From assembly GCF_004103735.1 (NCBI RefSeq), contig NZ_CP035281.1, positions 372,001 to 436,000 of the forward strand: 64,000 nt of DNA, given 5' to 3'. Of this stretch, positions 16,587-24,982 are shown piece after piece. Below the pieces are notes generated by a model. It worked only from the letters and a program-made list of their open reading frames with translations, was not told the DNA's origin and made no database searches. Positions within the stretch are counted from its first letter, which is position 1. Every line of letters begins with the position of its first letter. The DNA is from Aminipila luticellarii. Lineage in GTDB: Bacteria; Bacillota; Clostridia; Peptostreptococcales; Anaerovoracaceae. Position numbers and translations under genes: made by a program.

Positions 16587-17258
16587 ATGAGAATTTTGAT
16601 GAAAACACTTTCTATTGCATTAGCAGTAACCATACCAATTACATCATTGTGTTTAGGGATTAACATTGCTACCAGGATGCCGGATGTATATCAGTATGAA
16701 TTTAAGGCCGCGGATGTACTGCATAATCTGGATTTGGAAAAAGATAATGATCAGATGGGCAAATTTATTTCTGATTTTATGATTGGAAAGACTGCCGAAT
16801 GGCAGATTATTACGGAGGATGAGGATCGGACTCAGCGGAGCTTCAATGAAAATGAAATGATGGCCGCTGCTACGGCTCGTAAAGATATAAATATTGTTGC
16901 TGCCATAGGAATACTTGCTCTTATTCTTATGGTGACATCCTTTGTCATGCTTAAGAAGTATGATTTCGACAAGGAAATACGTAAAAGATTTAAATTGGGA
17001 GCTGTTATTTATGTATGCCTGATAGCAGTTTATATAGCCGGATTCCTTATAGCGGCCAAGACCGGACATTCCCTGGGGGACATGCTGGGATATAAACCCC
17101 ATGAGGATGATCTGCTGCCGCAGATTATTACAGGGGAGCTGCAAAGAGGCTTGCTGTATTCCTCTGCTGTGGTGTCTGCGGTCATCATGGGTATATTTGG
17201 CTACATTATATATAAAATTACGGAGCCGAAAAGGATTTTTTCCAGGAACTATTATTGA
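16587..17258 (+). CDS. Four-helix membrane protein, DUF1461/TIGR01906-like (tentative)
   Basis: 223 residues. Membrane segments at about 5-27, 103-121, 136-156 and 188-212, with a hydrophilic loop of about 75 residues after the first; a positively charged KRFK between helices suggests a cytoplasmic turn. The layout and the loop's Asp-Val-Leu-His pattern recall the DUF1461 membrane family, but the match is by eye and weak. No catalytic motif was recognised. It lies between the nucleoside transporter and a DJ-1 gene. Confidence 0.6.
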   Translation: MRILMKTLSIALAVTIPITSLCLGINIATRMPDVYQYEFKAADVLHNLDLEKDNDQMGKFISDFMIGKTAEWQIITEDEDRTQRSFNENEMMAAATARKDINIVAAIGILALILMVTSFVMLKKYDFDKEIRKRFKLGAVIYVCLIAVYIAGFLIAAKTGHSLGDMLGYKPHEDDLLPQIITGELQRGLLYSSAVVSAVIMGIFGYIIYKITEPKRIFSRNYY

Positions 17259-17297
17259 TAGAGATCAATCGGTTCAGTGTCTATAGGAGGGGAAAGA

Positions 17298-17846
17298 ATG
17301 GTATATGTACATTTGGCTGAGGGCTTTGAAGAAATCGAAGCAATCGCGTGCGTGGACTTAATGAGAAGAGCCGGCATGGAAGCTGTCACCGTGAGCATGA
17401 CAGGGGAGAAATCCGTAAAAAGTGTCAGAGGCATAGGGATAGAAGCTGATCTGCTGTTTGAAGAAGCGGATTACGAAGCTTGTGAAATGATCGTGCTGCC
17501 GGGAGGAATGCCGGGGGCGAAGAACTTGGGAGAGCATAAAGGCCTGGTACAGAAAATCAGAGAATTTGATCAAAAGAATAAATGGATCGCTGCTATTTGT
17601 GCAGCTCCGATGATCTTAGGTCGTGAAGGCCTTTTGAAGGGCAGAAAAGCCACGATATTTCCGGGGATGGAAAACCATTTGACTGGTGCGGAAGCAGTAC
17701 GGGACAGAGTGGTAATCGACGGAAACCTGATCACTTCAAAAGGACCGGGCACCGCGATGGAGTTTGCTGTTGCCATAGTAGGTGTATTAAAAGGACAAAA
17801 CGTTGCAGAATTGCTGGAAAAGGACTTGGTGATGTATGAAAAATAA
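17298..17846 (+). CDS. DJ-1/PfpI family protein
   Basis: 182 residues. The fold signature includes VYVHLAEGFEEIEAIACVD at the N-terminus (with the conserved Glu), MIVLPGGMPGAKNL, and the nucleophile elbow with Cys101 in IAAICAAPMIL. YajL/ThiJ-type proteins are proposed deglycases or chaperones of oxidised proteins; the function here is not settled by sequence. The ATG at 17298 is preferred over the upstream GTG at 17277 because TAGGAGGGG lies 6 bases before it and the protein then starts MVYV as relatives do. It overlaps the PHP gene by 11 bases. Confidence 0.9.
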   Translation: MVYVHLAEGFEEIEAIACVDLMRRAGMEAVTVSMTGEKSVKSVRGIGIEADLLFEEADYEACEMIVLPGGMPGAKNLGEHKGLVQKIREFDQKNKWIAAICAAPMILGREGLLKGRKATIFPGMENHLTGAEAVRDRVVIDGNLITSKGPGTAMEFAVAIVGVLKGQNVAELLEKDLVMYEK

Positions 17847-18654
17847 GGTAGATTATCATTTGCACACGTATTATTCGGATGGCTCCATGTCCCCGACTGA
17901 AATGGTAAAGAGGGCAAAGGATTTAGAATATACAGAAATTGCCATAACGGATCACGATGGGATCGATGGCGTCAGAGAAGCTCAGATTGCAGGGGATGCA
18001 TTGGAAGTCAATGTTCTTTCCGGAATCGAGCTGGCTGCTGAGCTTAAGACAGAGAAATTCAAGGAAGCAGTTCCTGTACACATCCTTGGATATCGAATGG
18101 ATATAAAAAATAAAGAGTTAAATGCCGAACTGGAAAAAATAAAAGAAAAGCGTAAGATCAGGAATGAAAAGCTGTTGGCGGTTCTGAAAGAAATGGGATA
18201 TGAACTGTCAGAAGAAGATTTTCCTACAGAGGACGATCGGGAGTACATTGGAAAACCGCTGATTGCCAGAGCAATGGTGAAACGCGGTTATATTGATCAT
18301 GTAAAAGAAGCCTTTGAACCGGGAAGACTTTTAGAAGCGCCTGCCGCAAAGGCTGTAAAAAAGGAAAAAATTTCGGCTGAAAGAGCCATAGCGCTTATCA
18401 AAGGTGCGGGTGGAATTGCTGTATTGGCTCATCCCATGAAAATCAAGGAACTTGGAACGCGGGGAAGCCAAGAATTTTATGAAAAGTTGGATGCTCTGAC
18501 ACGAGAAATGAAAAAAATGGGGCTGAAAGGAATAGAATGTTTTCATCCGGCTCATACAAAAGAAGAAAGTTTGTATTTGGTGGGGCTGGCGGAGAAATAT
18601 CATTTGCATATCACGGAGGGATCGGATTATCACGGCCCTGACTTTGAAAAATAG
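17836..18654 (+). CDS. PHP-domain phosphatase (nucleoside bisphosphate phosphatase / RNase AM-like)
   Basis: 272 residues. The PHP metal motifs are complete: DYHLHTYYSDGSMSP near the N-terminus, AITDHDGIDG, the GIELAAE Glu, LAHPMK and the terminal EGSDYHGP. This subfamily, with a helical insert of about 100 residues (RIRNEKLL region), matches YciV-type 3',5'-nucleoside bisphosphate phosphatases/5'-3' exonucleases. Substrate is inferred from family. Translation is likely coupled to the DJ-1 gene by an 11-base overlap; a terminator begins at its stop codon. Confidence 0.85.
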   Translation: MKNKVDYHLHTYYSDGSMSPTEMVKRAKDLEYTEIAITDHDGIDGVREAQIAGDALEVNVLSGIELAAELKTEKFKEAVPVHILGYRMDIKNKELNAELEKIKEKRKIRNEKLLAVLKEMGYELSEEDFPTEDDREYIGKPLIARAMVKRGYIDHVKEAFEPGRLLEAPAAKAVKKEKISAERAIALIKGAGGIAVLAHPMKIKELGTRGSQEFYEKLDALTREMKKMGLKGIECFHPAHTKEESLYLVGLAEKYHLHITEGSDYHGPDFEK

Positions 18655-18677
18655 ACGGTATATCCCGTCTTTTTTTG
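18653..18677 (+). terminator. Terminator after the PHP gene
   Basis: AGACGG/CCGTCT stem, 6-base loop, seven T. It begins within the stop codon. Confidence 0.8.
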
Positions 18678-18760
18678 TACAATAAGAAACCTCGTCTGTT
18701 ATGGGACAAAAGCGGAATGTACTTTTTCAATTAAGGAGCAAAAAATCTTTAACAATTTAA

Positions 18761-18789
18761 TTGACAAATATTTACATATATATTAAAAT
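18761..18789 (+). promoter_or_regulatory. SigA promoter for the PC4/YdbC gene
   Basis: Perfect TTGACA, 17-base spacer, TAAAAT; 35 bases before the start codon. Confidence 0.75.
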
Positions 18790-18824
18790 ATAGAAAATAA
18801 GATCTATGTAAAGAGAGGAGATTA

Positions 18825-19097
18825 ATGATGACGGGAATGGACAAGAAAAAGGAAGAAATCACTTTTGAGATTACAGAACGTATTGGTGTGATTGCACAGT
18901 ATAGCAATCACTGGACAAAGGAAGTGAACAAAATTGCATGGAATGGGAGCAAGCCTAAGTTTGACATTCGGGATTGGGATGAACAGCATCAGCATATGTC
19001 CAGAGGGATTACTCTTCGAGAGGAAGAGATGCAGGTGCTATATGGATTGTTAAAAGAGAATTTGGCGGAACCTGAAACTGGGGAGCAGGCGGTGTAG
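18825..19097 (+). CDS. YdbC/PC4 (p15) family single-strand DNA-binding protein
   Basis: 90 residues. It contains the PC4-like core: FEITERIGVIAQYSNHWTKE, WNGSKPKFDIRDWD and HMSRGITLREEEMQVLYGLL, matching bacterial YdbC proteins that dimerise and bind single-stranded DNA. Role in the cell is uncertain (transcription or DNA repair). It has a strong promoter; the first of three clustered Met codons follows GAGAGGAG at good spacing. Confidence 0.85.
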   Translation: MMTGMDKKKEEITFEITERIGVIAQYSNHWTKEVNKIAWNGSKPKFDIRDWDEQHQHMSRGITLREEEMQVLYGLLKENLAEPETGEQAV

Positions 19098-19113
19098 AAC
19101 GTTATGAGGGGTA

Positions 19114-19177
19114 GATGCATATAGTATTAAGAAAGAGAATCTCAAATTTGATTTGTAGATTCTACTGATCATGCATC
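19114..19177 (+). other. Nested inverted repeats ahead of the 43-residue gene
   Basis: Outer arms GATGCAT (19114-19120) and ATGCATC (19171-19177) enclose AGAATCT (19136-19142) and AGATTCT (19157-19163). Both pairs are perfect. There is no T run, so this is not a simple terminator; it ends 2 bases before the AAAGGAGG of the small gene and could be an RNA leader or operator. Confidence 0.45.
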
Positions 19178-19194
19178 ATAAAGGAGGTAACAAA

Positions 19195-19326
19195 ATGGGA
19201 AGATGTGGATATGATCATGAGAGAGGAATAGACTCCAGTTTACTTTTCTTTTTCTTAATTCTGGTTTTAATGTTCTGTATGCCTAACGTATTTGGATGTG
19301 GTGATACATCTTGCGGAAATTGCTAA
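19195..19326 (+). CDS. 43-residue Cys-rich membrane peptide
   Basis: A short ORF with an excellent AAAGGAGGT 7 bases before its ATG. The product starts MGRCGYDHERGIDSS, has one hydrophobic span (LLFFFLILVLMFCM, about 16-29) and ends PNVFGCGDTSCGNC, giving five Cys in all. Similar tiny Phe/Leu-rich membrane proteins occur in Clostridia and some YjcZ-type ones are sporulation-associated; I do not recognise a defined family. A structured region precedes it and a very strong terminator follows. The coding status is supported by Shine-Dalgarno, composition and flanking signals, not by any database hit. Confidence 0.7.
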   Translation: MGRCGYDHERGIDSSLLFFFLILVLMFCMPNVFGCGDTSCGNC

Positions 19327-19352
19327 GAAATTAAGTAACCGTAAATAAAAAA

Positions 19353-19393
19353 GGACAGCACTCCTGCCTCTCGGCAGGAGTGCTGTCCTTTTG
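19353..19393. terminator. Strong bidirectional terminator
   Basis: Perfect 16-bp stem (GGACAGCACTCCTGCC with its complement) and a 4-base TCTC loop, flanked by AAAAAA on the left and TTTT on the right. It serves both the small peptide gene and the convergent DUF378 gene. Confidence 0.93.
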
Positions 19394-19433
19394 TTGATAA
19401 TCCCACCAGCTGTCAGCATCAAAAATTTTCAGT

Positions 19434-19625
19434 TCAATACGAACGCTGGCCTTTAAAGAATGTGATTGCATAAAGTCCGGAGAGGCCAACCAGTGCAAAA
19501 ATAATTCTGCTTACGAATTCGAGATTGCTTCCAAAAATGTTAGAAATCAGGTCGTATCGGAAAAATCCGATCAGTCCCCAATTTATAGAACCAATAATAA
19601 TCAGTGCAAGAACGATTTTTTTCAA
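19434..19625 (-). CDS. DUF378 small membrane protein
   Basis: 63 residues with two membrane segments and the DUF378 hallmark IGSINWGLIGFF followed by SRIIFALVGLSGLYAI. Function is unknown in the family. The start is TTG at 19625 (giving MKKIVLALIII): AAAGGAG lies about 7 bases upstream, whereas the in-frame GTG at 19634 overlaps the Shine-Dalgarno itself. Confidence 0.8.
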   Translation of the reverse strand: MKKIVLALIIIGSINWGLIGFFRYDLISNIFGSNLEFVSRIIFALVGLSGLYAITFFKGQRSY

Positions 19626-19775
19626 AGCTATCACTCCTTTCCGGAGAGTATTTTACCCACTTACGCAGAAAATATGTTATAATAACCTTCAACGAGCCTT
19701 CAAACGGGCTTAGGTTATTTCACCATAAATTACCATAGCAGGTTTACGGGCAAAAATGTTAAATGAAATTTATGG

Positions 19776-19822
19776 TATAATGAACTCCATCGATTGAATC
19801 AGCGTTGCTGCAAGGATTGCTA
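19776..19822 (+). repeat. Solo copy of the TATAATGAAC/GCGTTGC hairpin repeat
   Basis: TGGTATAATGAAC, then GATTGAA, then a CAGC-GTT-GCTG hairpin (19800-19810) and CAAGGATTGC. It aligns with the first half of the 79-bp tandem unit at the window's right end, where the hairpin is GCGGC-GTT-GCCGC; the stem bases differ in a compensated way. The TGGTATAAT also looks like an extended -10 promoter for the nucleoside kinase gene. Confidence 0.55.
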
Positions 19823-19831
19823 AAGGGGAAT

Positions 19832-21409
19832 ATGAAACTTATGGAAGTTATATTAAAAAACGGGCCAAGAGAGCCGGATTGTAAAATAGAAGTAAAGGAT
19901 ATCTGTACTATAGAAGCTATTGTGAAAGAGCTTCAGAGCAAATTACCATATGCTATTTTGGCGGCCCATGTAGATAACAAGATTGTTGAACTGACGCACA
20001 AAATAGATAAACCGTGCAAAATTGAACTGCTGGATATGAGAAACCAATCAGCCAATTTGATTTATCAAAACAGCTTATCTCTCATATATATGAAGGCCGT
20101 ATACGATGTGTTGGGCGATATTGTAGTAGAAATACAAAATTCCATTAATAAAGGCCTTTATACCATGATTCGGAGGAAAATGCCTGTAACGCAGGCCGAG
20201 GTTGACGGCATATATAAACGAATGCGTGAATTAGTAGATTTAGATATTCCGTATGTAAAAGAAGACTCGTGTTATTCTCTGGAAGGCTTTAAAAAGTTCT
20301 TTTTCGGGCTGATGGTGCCTTCTACCGGATATATAAAGCTTTTTGAAATCAGGAAATACAGAAGAGGCGTTCTGCTAAGGTTTCCGCATCCTAAGAACCC
20401 CAATGTAATCCCGGACTATGTGGATGAGGTGAAGCTGTACGGCGCTTTTGGAGAGGCCACCAACTGGGGAAAACTGATGGAGGTTTCGTATGCAAGGGAT
20501 TTGAATGCAAAGGTAAGAAACGGCGAATATGAAGAGCTTATACAGCTTTCAGAAGCCTTGCACGAGAAGAAGGTAGCGGAACTGGCAGATATTATAAAAA
20601 AGGAAAAGAAACGAATTGTTTTAATAGCAGGGCCCTCTTCGTCGGGAAAGACTACGTTTGCCAAACGGCTGCTGATCCAGTTAAAGGTCAACGGGCTAAA
20701 GCCGTTATATATGGGAACGGATGACTATTTCGTAGAAAGGGAGAACACCCCCCTTGACGAAAACGGTGAGCCTAATTTTGAGGACTTAGAAGCAATCGAT
20801 ATTGAGCTTTTCAATGCAAACATGAATTCTCTGCTGGCCGGTGAGGAAGTAGACCTGCCGACCTTTGACTTTATGGACGGCCATAAGAAGTTTGGAAAAC
20901 GGCTGACAAAGATCACGTCCGGACAGCCGATCATCATTGAAGGGATTCATGCCCTGAATCGGGAACTGACTGCATTAATACCCGACACCGAGAAATTTAA
21001 AATTTATATAAGTCCGTTGACTCAGCTAAACATAGATGAAAACAATCGAATTCCGACCACCGACGCACGTATGCTTAGGAGAATGGTGAGGGATTATAAT
21101 TTCAGAGGTCATTCTGCTAAAAATACGATTAATTCCTGGCCAAAGGTCAGAGCCGGAGAGGATAAAAACATCTTCCCTTTTAGCAACGAAGCGGATGCCT
21201 TTTTTAATTCCGTGCATTTATACGAAATTTCTGTGCTTAAAAAATATGCGGAACCGCTTCTCAAGGAGATTCAGCAGGAAGAGCCGGTATATAGCGAAGC
21301 ACAGCGTTTGTTAAAGATTTTAGATTTTTTTGAAGTGATTGAAGATGATTCCATTATTGCGAACAATTCAATATTGCGAGAATTTATTGGAGGAAGTATT
21401 TTAGTATGA
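19832..21409 (+). CDS. TGS-domain nucleoside kinase (uridine kinase/phosphoribulokinase family)
   Basis: 525 residues. An N-terminal TGS-like domain (about 1-65) and a threonyl-tRNA-synthetase-like second domain (about 70-180) precede a P-loop kinase (about 270-500) with Walker A LIAGPSSSGKTTFAKRL and the TDDYFVERENTPLD lid region typical of Udk-type kinases. This fused architecture is common in Clostridia; substrate is probably a ribonucleoside. The start at 19832 is chosen over an in-frame TTG (19805) that falls inside the repeat hairpin; AAAGGGGA sits only 3 bases before it, so ATG 19841 is an alternative. It overlaps the PfkB gene by 4 bases (ATGA). Confidence 0.87.
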   Translation: MKLMEVILKNGPREPDCKIEVKDICTIEAIVKELQSKLPYAILAAHVDNKIVELTHKIDKPCKIELLDMRNQSANLIYQNSLSLIYMKAVYDVLGDIVVEIQNSINKGLYTMIRRKMPVTQAEVDGIYKRMRELVDLDIPYVKEDSCYSLEGFKKFFFGLMVPSTGYIKLFEIRKYRRGVLLRFPHPKNPNVIPDYVDEVKLYGAFGEATNWGKLMEVSYARDLNAKVRNGEYEELIQLSEALHEKKVAELADIIKKEKKRIVLIAGPSSSGKTTFAKRLLIQLKVNGLKPLYMGTDDYFVERENTPLDENGEPNFEDLEAIDIELFNANMNSLLAGEEVDLPTFDFMDGHKKFGKRLTKITSGQPIIIEGIHALNRELTALIPDTEKFKIYISPLTQLNIDENNRIPTTDARMLRRMVRDYNFRGHSAKNTINSWPKVRAGEDKNIFPFSNEADAFFNSVHLYEISVLKKYAEPLLKEIQQEEPVYSEAQRLLKILDFFEVIEDDSIIANNSILREFIGGSILV

Positions 21410-22335
21410 GCGATATAACTGTTATTGGCGGAATTGCGGCAGACATTGAGGGACATCCTTATGATGTATTGAAGCCGGGAGAGTCGAATCCCGGAAAAAT
21501 TTCTATTTCTTATGGAGGCGTTGGAAGAAATATTACGGAGAATTTAGCCAGAATGGGGGCAAGTATTTCTTTTGTATCGGCTGCGGGAAATGATTTTGTA
21601 GGCAGGATGGCCGTACAGGAGCTGGCTGCTCTGGGCGTGGGAGTGGAAAACGTACATTTAATTGAAGGTGAAAATACCGCTATGTATTTGTCCATTTTAA
21701 ACAGTATCGGAGATATGGAAATGGCTCTTTGCAATATGGATGTTCTGGAACGTATTTCAGTTGAGATCATAAACAAGGCTCTGCCGCTTCTTAAACGTTC
21801 AAAGATCGTGGGAATTGATGCGAATCTGATAGAAGAGGTGCAGACATATATTATGGACAAGCTTCAAGAAGTTCCTCTCTTTTTAGACCCTGTTTCTGCT
21901 CCGAAAGCGGAACGATCCAAAAAATATATTGGCAGGTTTCACACGATTAAGCCGAACATTGGCGAAGCACAAGTATTATCCGACATAGAAATTGCAGATG
22001 AAAAGGATTTATCGGAAGCCGGAAAATATTTTATTTCAAAAGGGGTCAAGCGAGTGTTTATTACCTTAAATGCAAGGGGAGTATATTATAAGGATGAAGC
22101 GGAAGAAGGCATTATAAGGCCGGGGAAAACTAAAATCGTAAGCGCTACCGGAGCAGGAGATGCTTTTTCAGCAGCCATACTGGATAGCTTTGTAAAAGGA
22201 CGGGATATAAAGGAAACTGCGTTATATGGGATGGCGGCCTCGGGAGTTGCCATGGAATCTAAAACAGCGGTAAATCCAAATATGAGCATCAAAAATATAG
22301 AAGAGAAAAAGCACTGGATATATCAGCTGGATTAA
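21406..22335 (+). CDS. PfkB-family kinase (pseudouridine kinase-like)
   Basis: 309 residues. The ribokinase fold is shown by ITVIGGIAADIEG, the GGVGRNITENLARMG glycine motif, and the anion hole/catalytic loop SATGAGDAFSAA with the catalytic Asp. The N-terminal pattern is closest to pseudouridine or nucleoside kinases, and the overlap of 4 bases with a nucleoside kinase gene supports nucleoside salvage; the exact substrate is inference. A terminator lies 42 bases downstream. Confidence 0.87.
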   Translation: MSDITVIGGIAADIEGHPYDVLKPGESNPGKISISYGGVGRNITENLARMGASISFVSAAGNDFVGRMAVQELAALGVGVENVHLIEGENTAMYLSILNSIGDMEMALCNMDVLERISVEIINKALPLLKRSKIVGIDANLIEEVQTYIMDKLQEVPLFLDPVSAPKAERSKKYIGRFHTIKPNIGEAQVLSDIEIADEKDLSEAGKYFISKGVKRVFITLNARGVYYKDEAEEGIIRPGKTKIVSATGAGDAFSAAILDSFVKGRDIKETALYGMAASGVAMESKTAVNPNMSIKNIEEKKHWIYQLD

Positions 22336-22377
22336 GTATGCTTATAAGGCTTTTTTATTCTTTTGGCTGCTTGCAAT

Positions 22378-22415
22378 AAACCACTCATAGGGGTTCAATC
22401 CGGTGAGTGGTTTTT
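22378..22415 (+). terminator. Terminator after the PfkB gene
   Basis: AAACCACTCA/TGAGTGGTTT stem, 16-base loop, then T run. Confidence 0.85.
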
Positions 22416-22565
22416 GCATTCATTTCTATTTTTCAGAAAATATTCTCTCCTGTGAAACCATTGAAATTCTTAGCCCTTTCTATGCATTAACAAAAAATTC
22501 CCCTAAATTTTTCTAAATTTATTAAAAAAAGAATAAAAAAAGCAGGCTTGTTAAAAATAACAATT

Positions 22566-22594
22566 ATGAAACACAAGGAAACGTGTGCAGAGCG
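22566..22594 (+). repeat. Direct repeat copy 1 (S10 upstream region)
   Basis: ATGAAACACAAGGAAACGTG followed by TGCAGAG; about 24 of 27 positions match the copy at 22827. The arms CACA/TGTG form only a 4-bp stem here. Confidence 0.6.
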
Positions 22595-22675
22595 TAACTT
22601 TTATAAGCATTGAAATAAGCGAAGAGTAGATTATAAAAAAGTTAAAAAACCCTTCAATTATTTTTAAAAAAAGTA

Positions 22676-22704
22676 TTGCATTTGGTTAAAAATTGTTATA
22701 TATT
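22676..22704 (+). promoter_or_regulatory. Candidate promoter of the S10-spc-alpha operon
   Basis: TTGCAT, 17-base spacer, TATATT, within an A-tract-rich region as expected for a strong ribosomal promoter. TTGGTT (22682) with TATAAA (22704) is an alternative at 16-base spacing. Confidence 0.5.
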
Positions 22705-22826
22705 ATAAAGGCTTGCTTAAGGCGATGAAGTAGGAAGTTGCTGAGCTATCAGGTAATTTCTACTGAGAATTGTCCTCACCAGATGAGGGCGGAGGGATTC
22801 GCCAGCTTTTTGTCTGTGCCAATAAA

Positions 22827-22853
22827 ATGAAACACACGGACGCGTGTGCAAAG
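22827..22853 (+). repeat. Direct repeat copy 2 with perfect hairpin (S10 leader)
   Basis: ATGAAACACACGGACGCGTG followed by TGCAAAG. CACACG/CGTGTG form a 6-bp stem with a GACG loop inside the rpsJ leader. Confidence 0.6.
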
Positions 22854-22944
22854 TAAGCGATTGAATGCATGCGTTGAAAAAGCGGGACTTAGAACCCCTT
22901 GTACAGGCATAGCGAAACGTACAAAAAATAGGAGGAAAGAAAAA

Positions 22945-23256
22945 ATGAGCGAACAACAAAAAATCAGAATCAAGCTTAAGGCATATGATCACAAATCATT
23001 AGATGTGTCCGCAGCTAAAATTGTTGAGACAGCTAAGAAGACAGGTGCTGATGTTTCAGGCCCGATTCCGCTTCCAACAGAAAAAGAAGTGGTAACAATC
23101 TTGAGAGCAGTTCACAAGTATAAGGACAGCAGAGAGCAGTTCGAACAGAGAACTCACAAAAGATTGATTGATATCACGAACACTACTCCAAAGACAGTTG
23201 ATGCTTTGATGAAGCTTGACTTACCGGCTGGAGTGGACATTGAAATCAAACTTTAA
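22945..23256 (+). CDS. rpsJ: 30S ribosomal protein S10
   Basis: 103 residues, standard length. The [15 protein letters not shown] start, [16 protein letters not shown] and the HKRLIDI loop are diagnostic. S10 is a 30S head protein and also NusE in antitermination complexes. The ATG at 22945 follows ATAGGAGGAAAG; the longer open frame upstream is leader, not protein. First gene of the S10 operon. Confidence 0.96.
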   Translation: MSEQQKIRIKLKAYDHKSLDVSAAKIVETAKKTGADVSGPIPLPTEKEVVTILRAVHKYKDSREQFEQRTHKRLIDITNTTPKTVDALMKLDLPAGVDIEIKL

Positions 23257-23387
23257 TAGATAAGGGTACTCCCCTTAGAAAGATTGCATGAGAGTAAATT
23301 TCAGTGTAAATCTGCATCCTGTGTTGCGGAAAGAAACTGAGGATTTAAAACCAGGGCAATCCGCTGTAAGTAGAAAAGGAGAAGAAT

Positions 23388-24023
23388 ATGAAAACTATCT
23401 TAGGAAAGAAAATCGGAATGACTCAGATTTTCTCAGAAGCAGGAGAAGTTATTCCTGTAACAGTTATTGAAGCTGGTCCTGTAGTAGTAACTCAGGTAAA
23501 AACAGCAGCAACAGACGGCTATGAAGCGGTTCAGATCGGATTTGAAGATCAGAAGGCTCATAGAGTAAACAAGCCGATGACGGGCCACTTCAACAAGAAT
23601 GGTCTTGGACTGAAGAAGCATTTGGCTGAATTCAGACTGGAAGACGGCGAAGCTTATGAGATTGGACAGACTATCACGGCTGCTGATTTTGAAATCGGTA
23701 AAAAACTGGATATAACCGGAACTTCAAAAGGTAAAGGCACTCAGGGTAACATCAAGAGACACGGACATCACAGAGGTCCTACAAGTCACGGTTCAAAGCA
23801 TAAGAGACTTGCTGGCGCATTGGCAGCAGGTACTTATCCTTCAAGAGTATTTAAAGGAAATAAGGGTCCTGGTAGAATGGGTCGCGATACAGTGACAGTA
23901 CAGAACGTTGTATTAGTAAAGGTTATTGATGACAGAAACCTGATGCTGGTAAGAGGTGCTGTGCCGGGTCCTAAGGGCGGCATTCTACGCATCCAGTATG
24001 CAGTAAAAGGTCAGGACAAATAG
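23388..24023 (+). CDS. rplC: 50S ribosomal protein L3
   Basis: 211 residues. MKTILGKKIGMTQIF at the start and the central loop GHHRGPTSHGSKHKR and PGRMGRDTVTVQN reach toward the peptidyl-transferase centre. The 131-base gap from rpsJ is unusually long for this operon but shows no terminator. Confidence 0.96.
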   Translation: MKTILGKKIGMTQIFSEAGEVIPVTVIEAGPVVVTQVKTAATDGYEAVQIGFEDQKAHRVNKPMTGHFNKNGLGLKKHLAEFRLEDGEAYEIGQTITAADFEIGKKLDITGTSKGKGTQGNIKRHGHHRGPTSHGSKHKRLAGALAAGTYPSRVFKGNKGPGRMGRDTVTVQNVVLVKVIDDRNLMLVRGAVPGPKGGILRIQYAVKGQDK

Positions 24024-24053
24024 ATAAAGACTTCAGAAAGGAGGAAGTAGAAA

Positions 24054-24677
24054 ATGGCAAAAGTAACTATGCTAAACATGGCAGGAGCAGAAGTTGGAAG
24101 TATTGATTTAAACGATGCAATATTCGGTATTGAACCGAATCAGAACGCTGTTCATGCAGTAGTAAAAAATTATCTGGCTAACCAAAGACAGGGTACGCAG
24201 TCAGCTAAAAATAGAGGCGAAGTCAGAGGCGGCGGAAGAAAGCCTTTCAGACAGAAAGGTACTGGTCGTCACAGACAGGGTAGTTCAACAGACCCATCAC
24301 AGATCGGCGGCGGCGTAGTATTCGCACCAAAGCCGAGAGATTACAGATATACAGTTCCTAAGAAACTGAGAAGACTTGCAATGAAGTCTGCTCTTTCCTC
24401 AAAGGTTGCAGAAAAGGAAATTATCGTACTTGATACACTGAACTTTGAAGCTCCTAAGACAAAGGAAATGATCAAAGTGTTAGGAAATGTAAAGGCTGCT
24501 AAGAAAGCATTGATCGTTATGGCTGAAAAGGATGAGAACGTTATCCGTTCAGCTGCTAACATTCCGGGAGTAAGAACCGCTTTAGTCGGGACAATGAACG
24601 TGTATGAGATCATCAATTACACAAGCTTCATCGTAACGAAGGAAGCGATCAATAAGATTGAGGAGGTGTATTCATAA
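24054..24677 (+). CDS. rplD: 50S ribosomal protein L4
   Basis: 207 residues. The exit-tunnel loop [19 protein letters not shown] and [14 protein letters not shown] are clear. L4 represses the S10 operon in enterobacteria; whether it binds the leader here is unknown. AAGGAGG precedes the ATG; the stop shares one base with rplW. Confidence 0.96.
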   Translation: MAKVTMLNMAGAEVGSIDLNDAIFGIEPNQNAVHAVVKNYLANQRQGTQSAKNRGEVRGGGRKPFRQKGTGRHRQGSSTDPSQIGGGVVFAPKPRDYRYTVPKKLRRLAMKSALSSKVAEKEIIVLDTLNFEAPKTKEMIKVLGNVKAAKKALIVMAEKDENVIRSAANIPGVRTALVGTMNVYEIINYTSFIVTKEAINKIEEVYS

Positions 24678-24967
24678 TGAGAACTGCTTACGACGTAATT
24701 ATTAAGCCGGTTATCTCCGAAACAAGTATGGATAACGCACAGGAAAAGAAATACACTTTCAAAGTTGCTAGAGACGCTAATAAAACAGAAGTAAAATTAG
24801 CTGTTGAAGAAATCTTTGGTGTAGAAGTAGAAAAAGTAAACATCATGAATGTTCAAGGTAAAGTTAAGAGAATGGGAAGAAACGTAGGTAGAACTGCGGC
24901 TTCAAAGAAGGCGATTGTTACTCTTACTGATGGCAGTAAGGAAATCGAATTCTTCCAGGGTCTATAA
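24677..24967 (+). CDS. rplW: 50S ribosomal protein L23
   Basis: 96 residues. [15 protein letters not shown] and [17 protein letters not shown] identify L23, the exit-site platform for trigger factor and SRP. Its ATG overlaps the rplD stop (TAATG), giving coupled translation. Confidence 0.95.
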   Translation: MRTAYDVIIKPVISETSMDNAQEKKYTFKVARDANKTEVKLAVEEIFGVEVEKVNIMNVQGKVKRMGRNVGRTAASKKAIVTLTDGSKEIEFFQGL

Positions 24968-24982
24968 GGAGGGACGAAAAAT

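Larger units (their letters stand above)
22336..22944 (+). other. 609-base non-coding stretch: terminator, S10-operon promoter and leader
   Basis: It holds the kinase terminator (22378-22415), an AT-rich zone with poly-A tracts (about 22500-22700), a promoter (22676-22704), and a roughly 235-base transcribed leader to rpsJ. A 27-base direct repeat occurs twice, once upstream and once downstream of the promoter. The leader has several small hairpins but no named ribosomal-protein leader could be assigned by eye. Confidence 0.7.

Noticed and set aside
22389-22402. tRNA-like GGTTCAATCC
   Set aside because: It is the loop of the PfkB terminator; no acceptor or anticodon arm fits around it.
22566-22619. 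Short upstream peptides starting MKH in the two S10-leader repeats
   Set aside because: Both repeat copies can be read as short ORFs (about 15 and 8 codons), but neither has a Shine-Dalgarno, so coding is unlikely; the shared sequence is better explained as a hairpin repeat.
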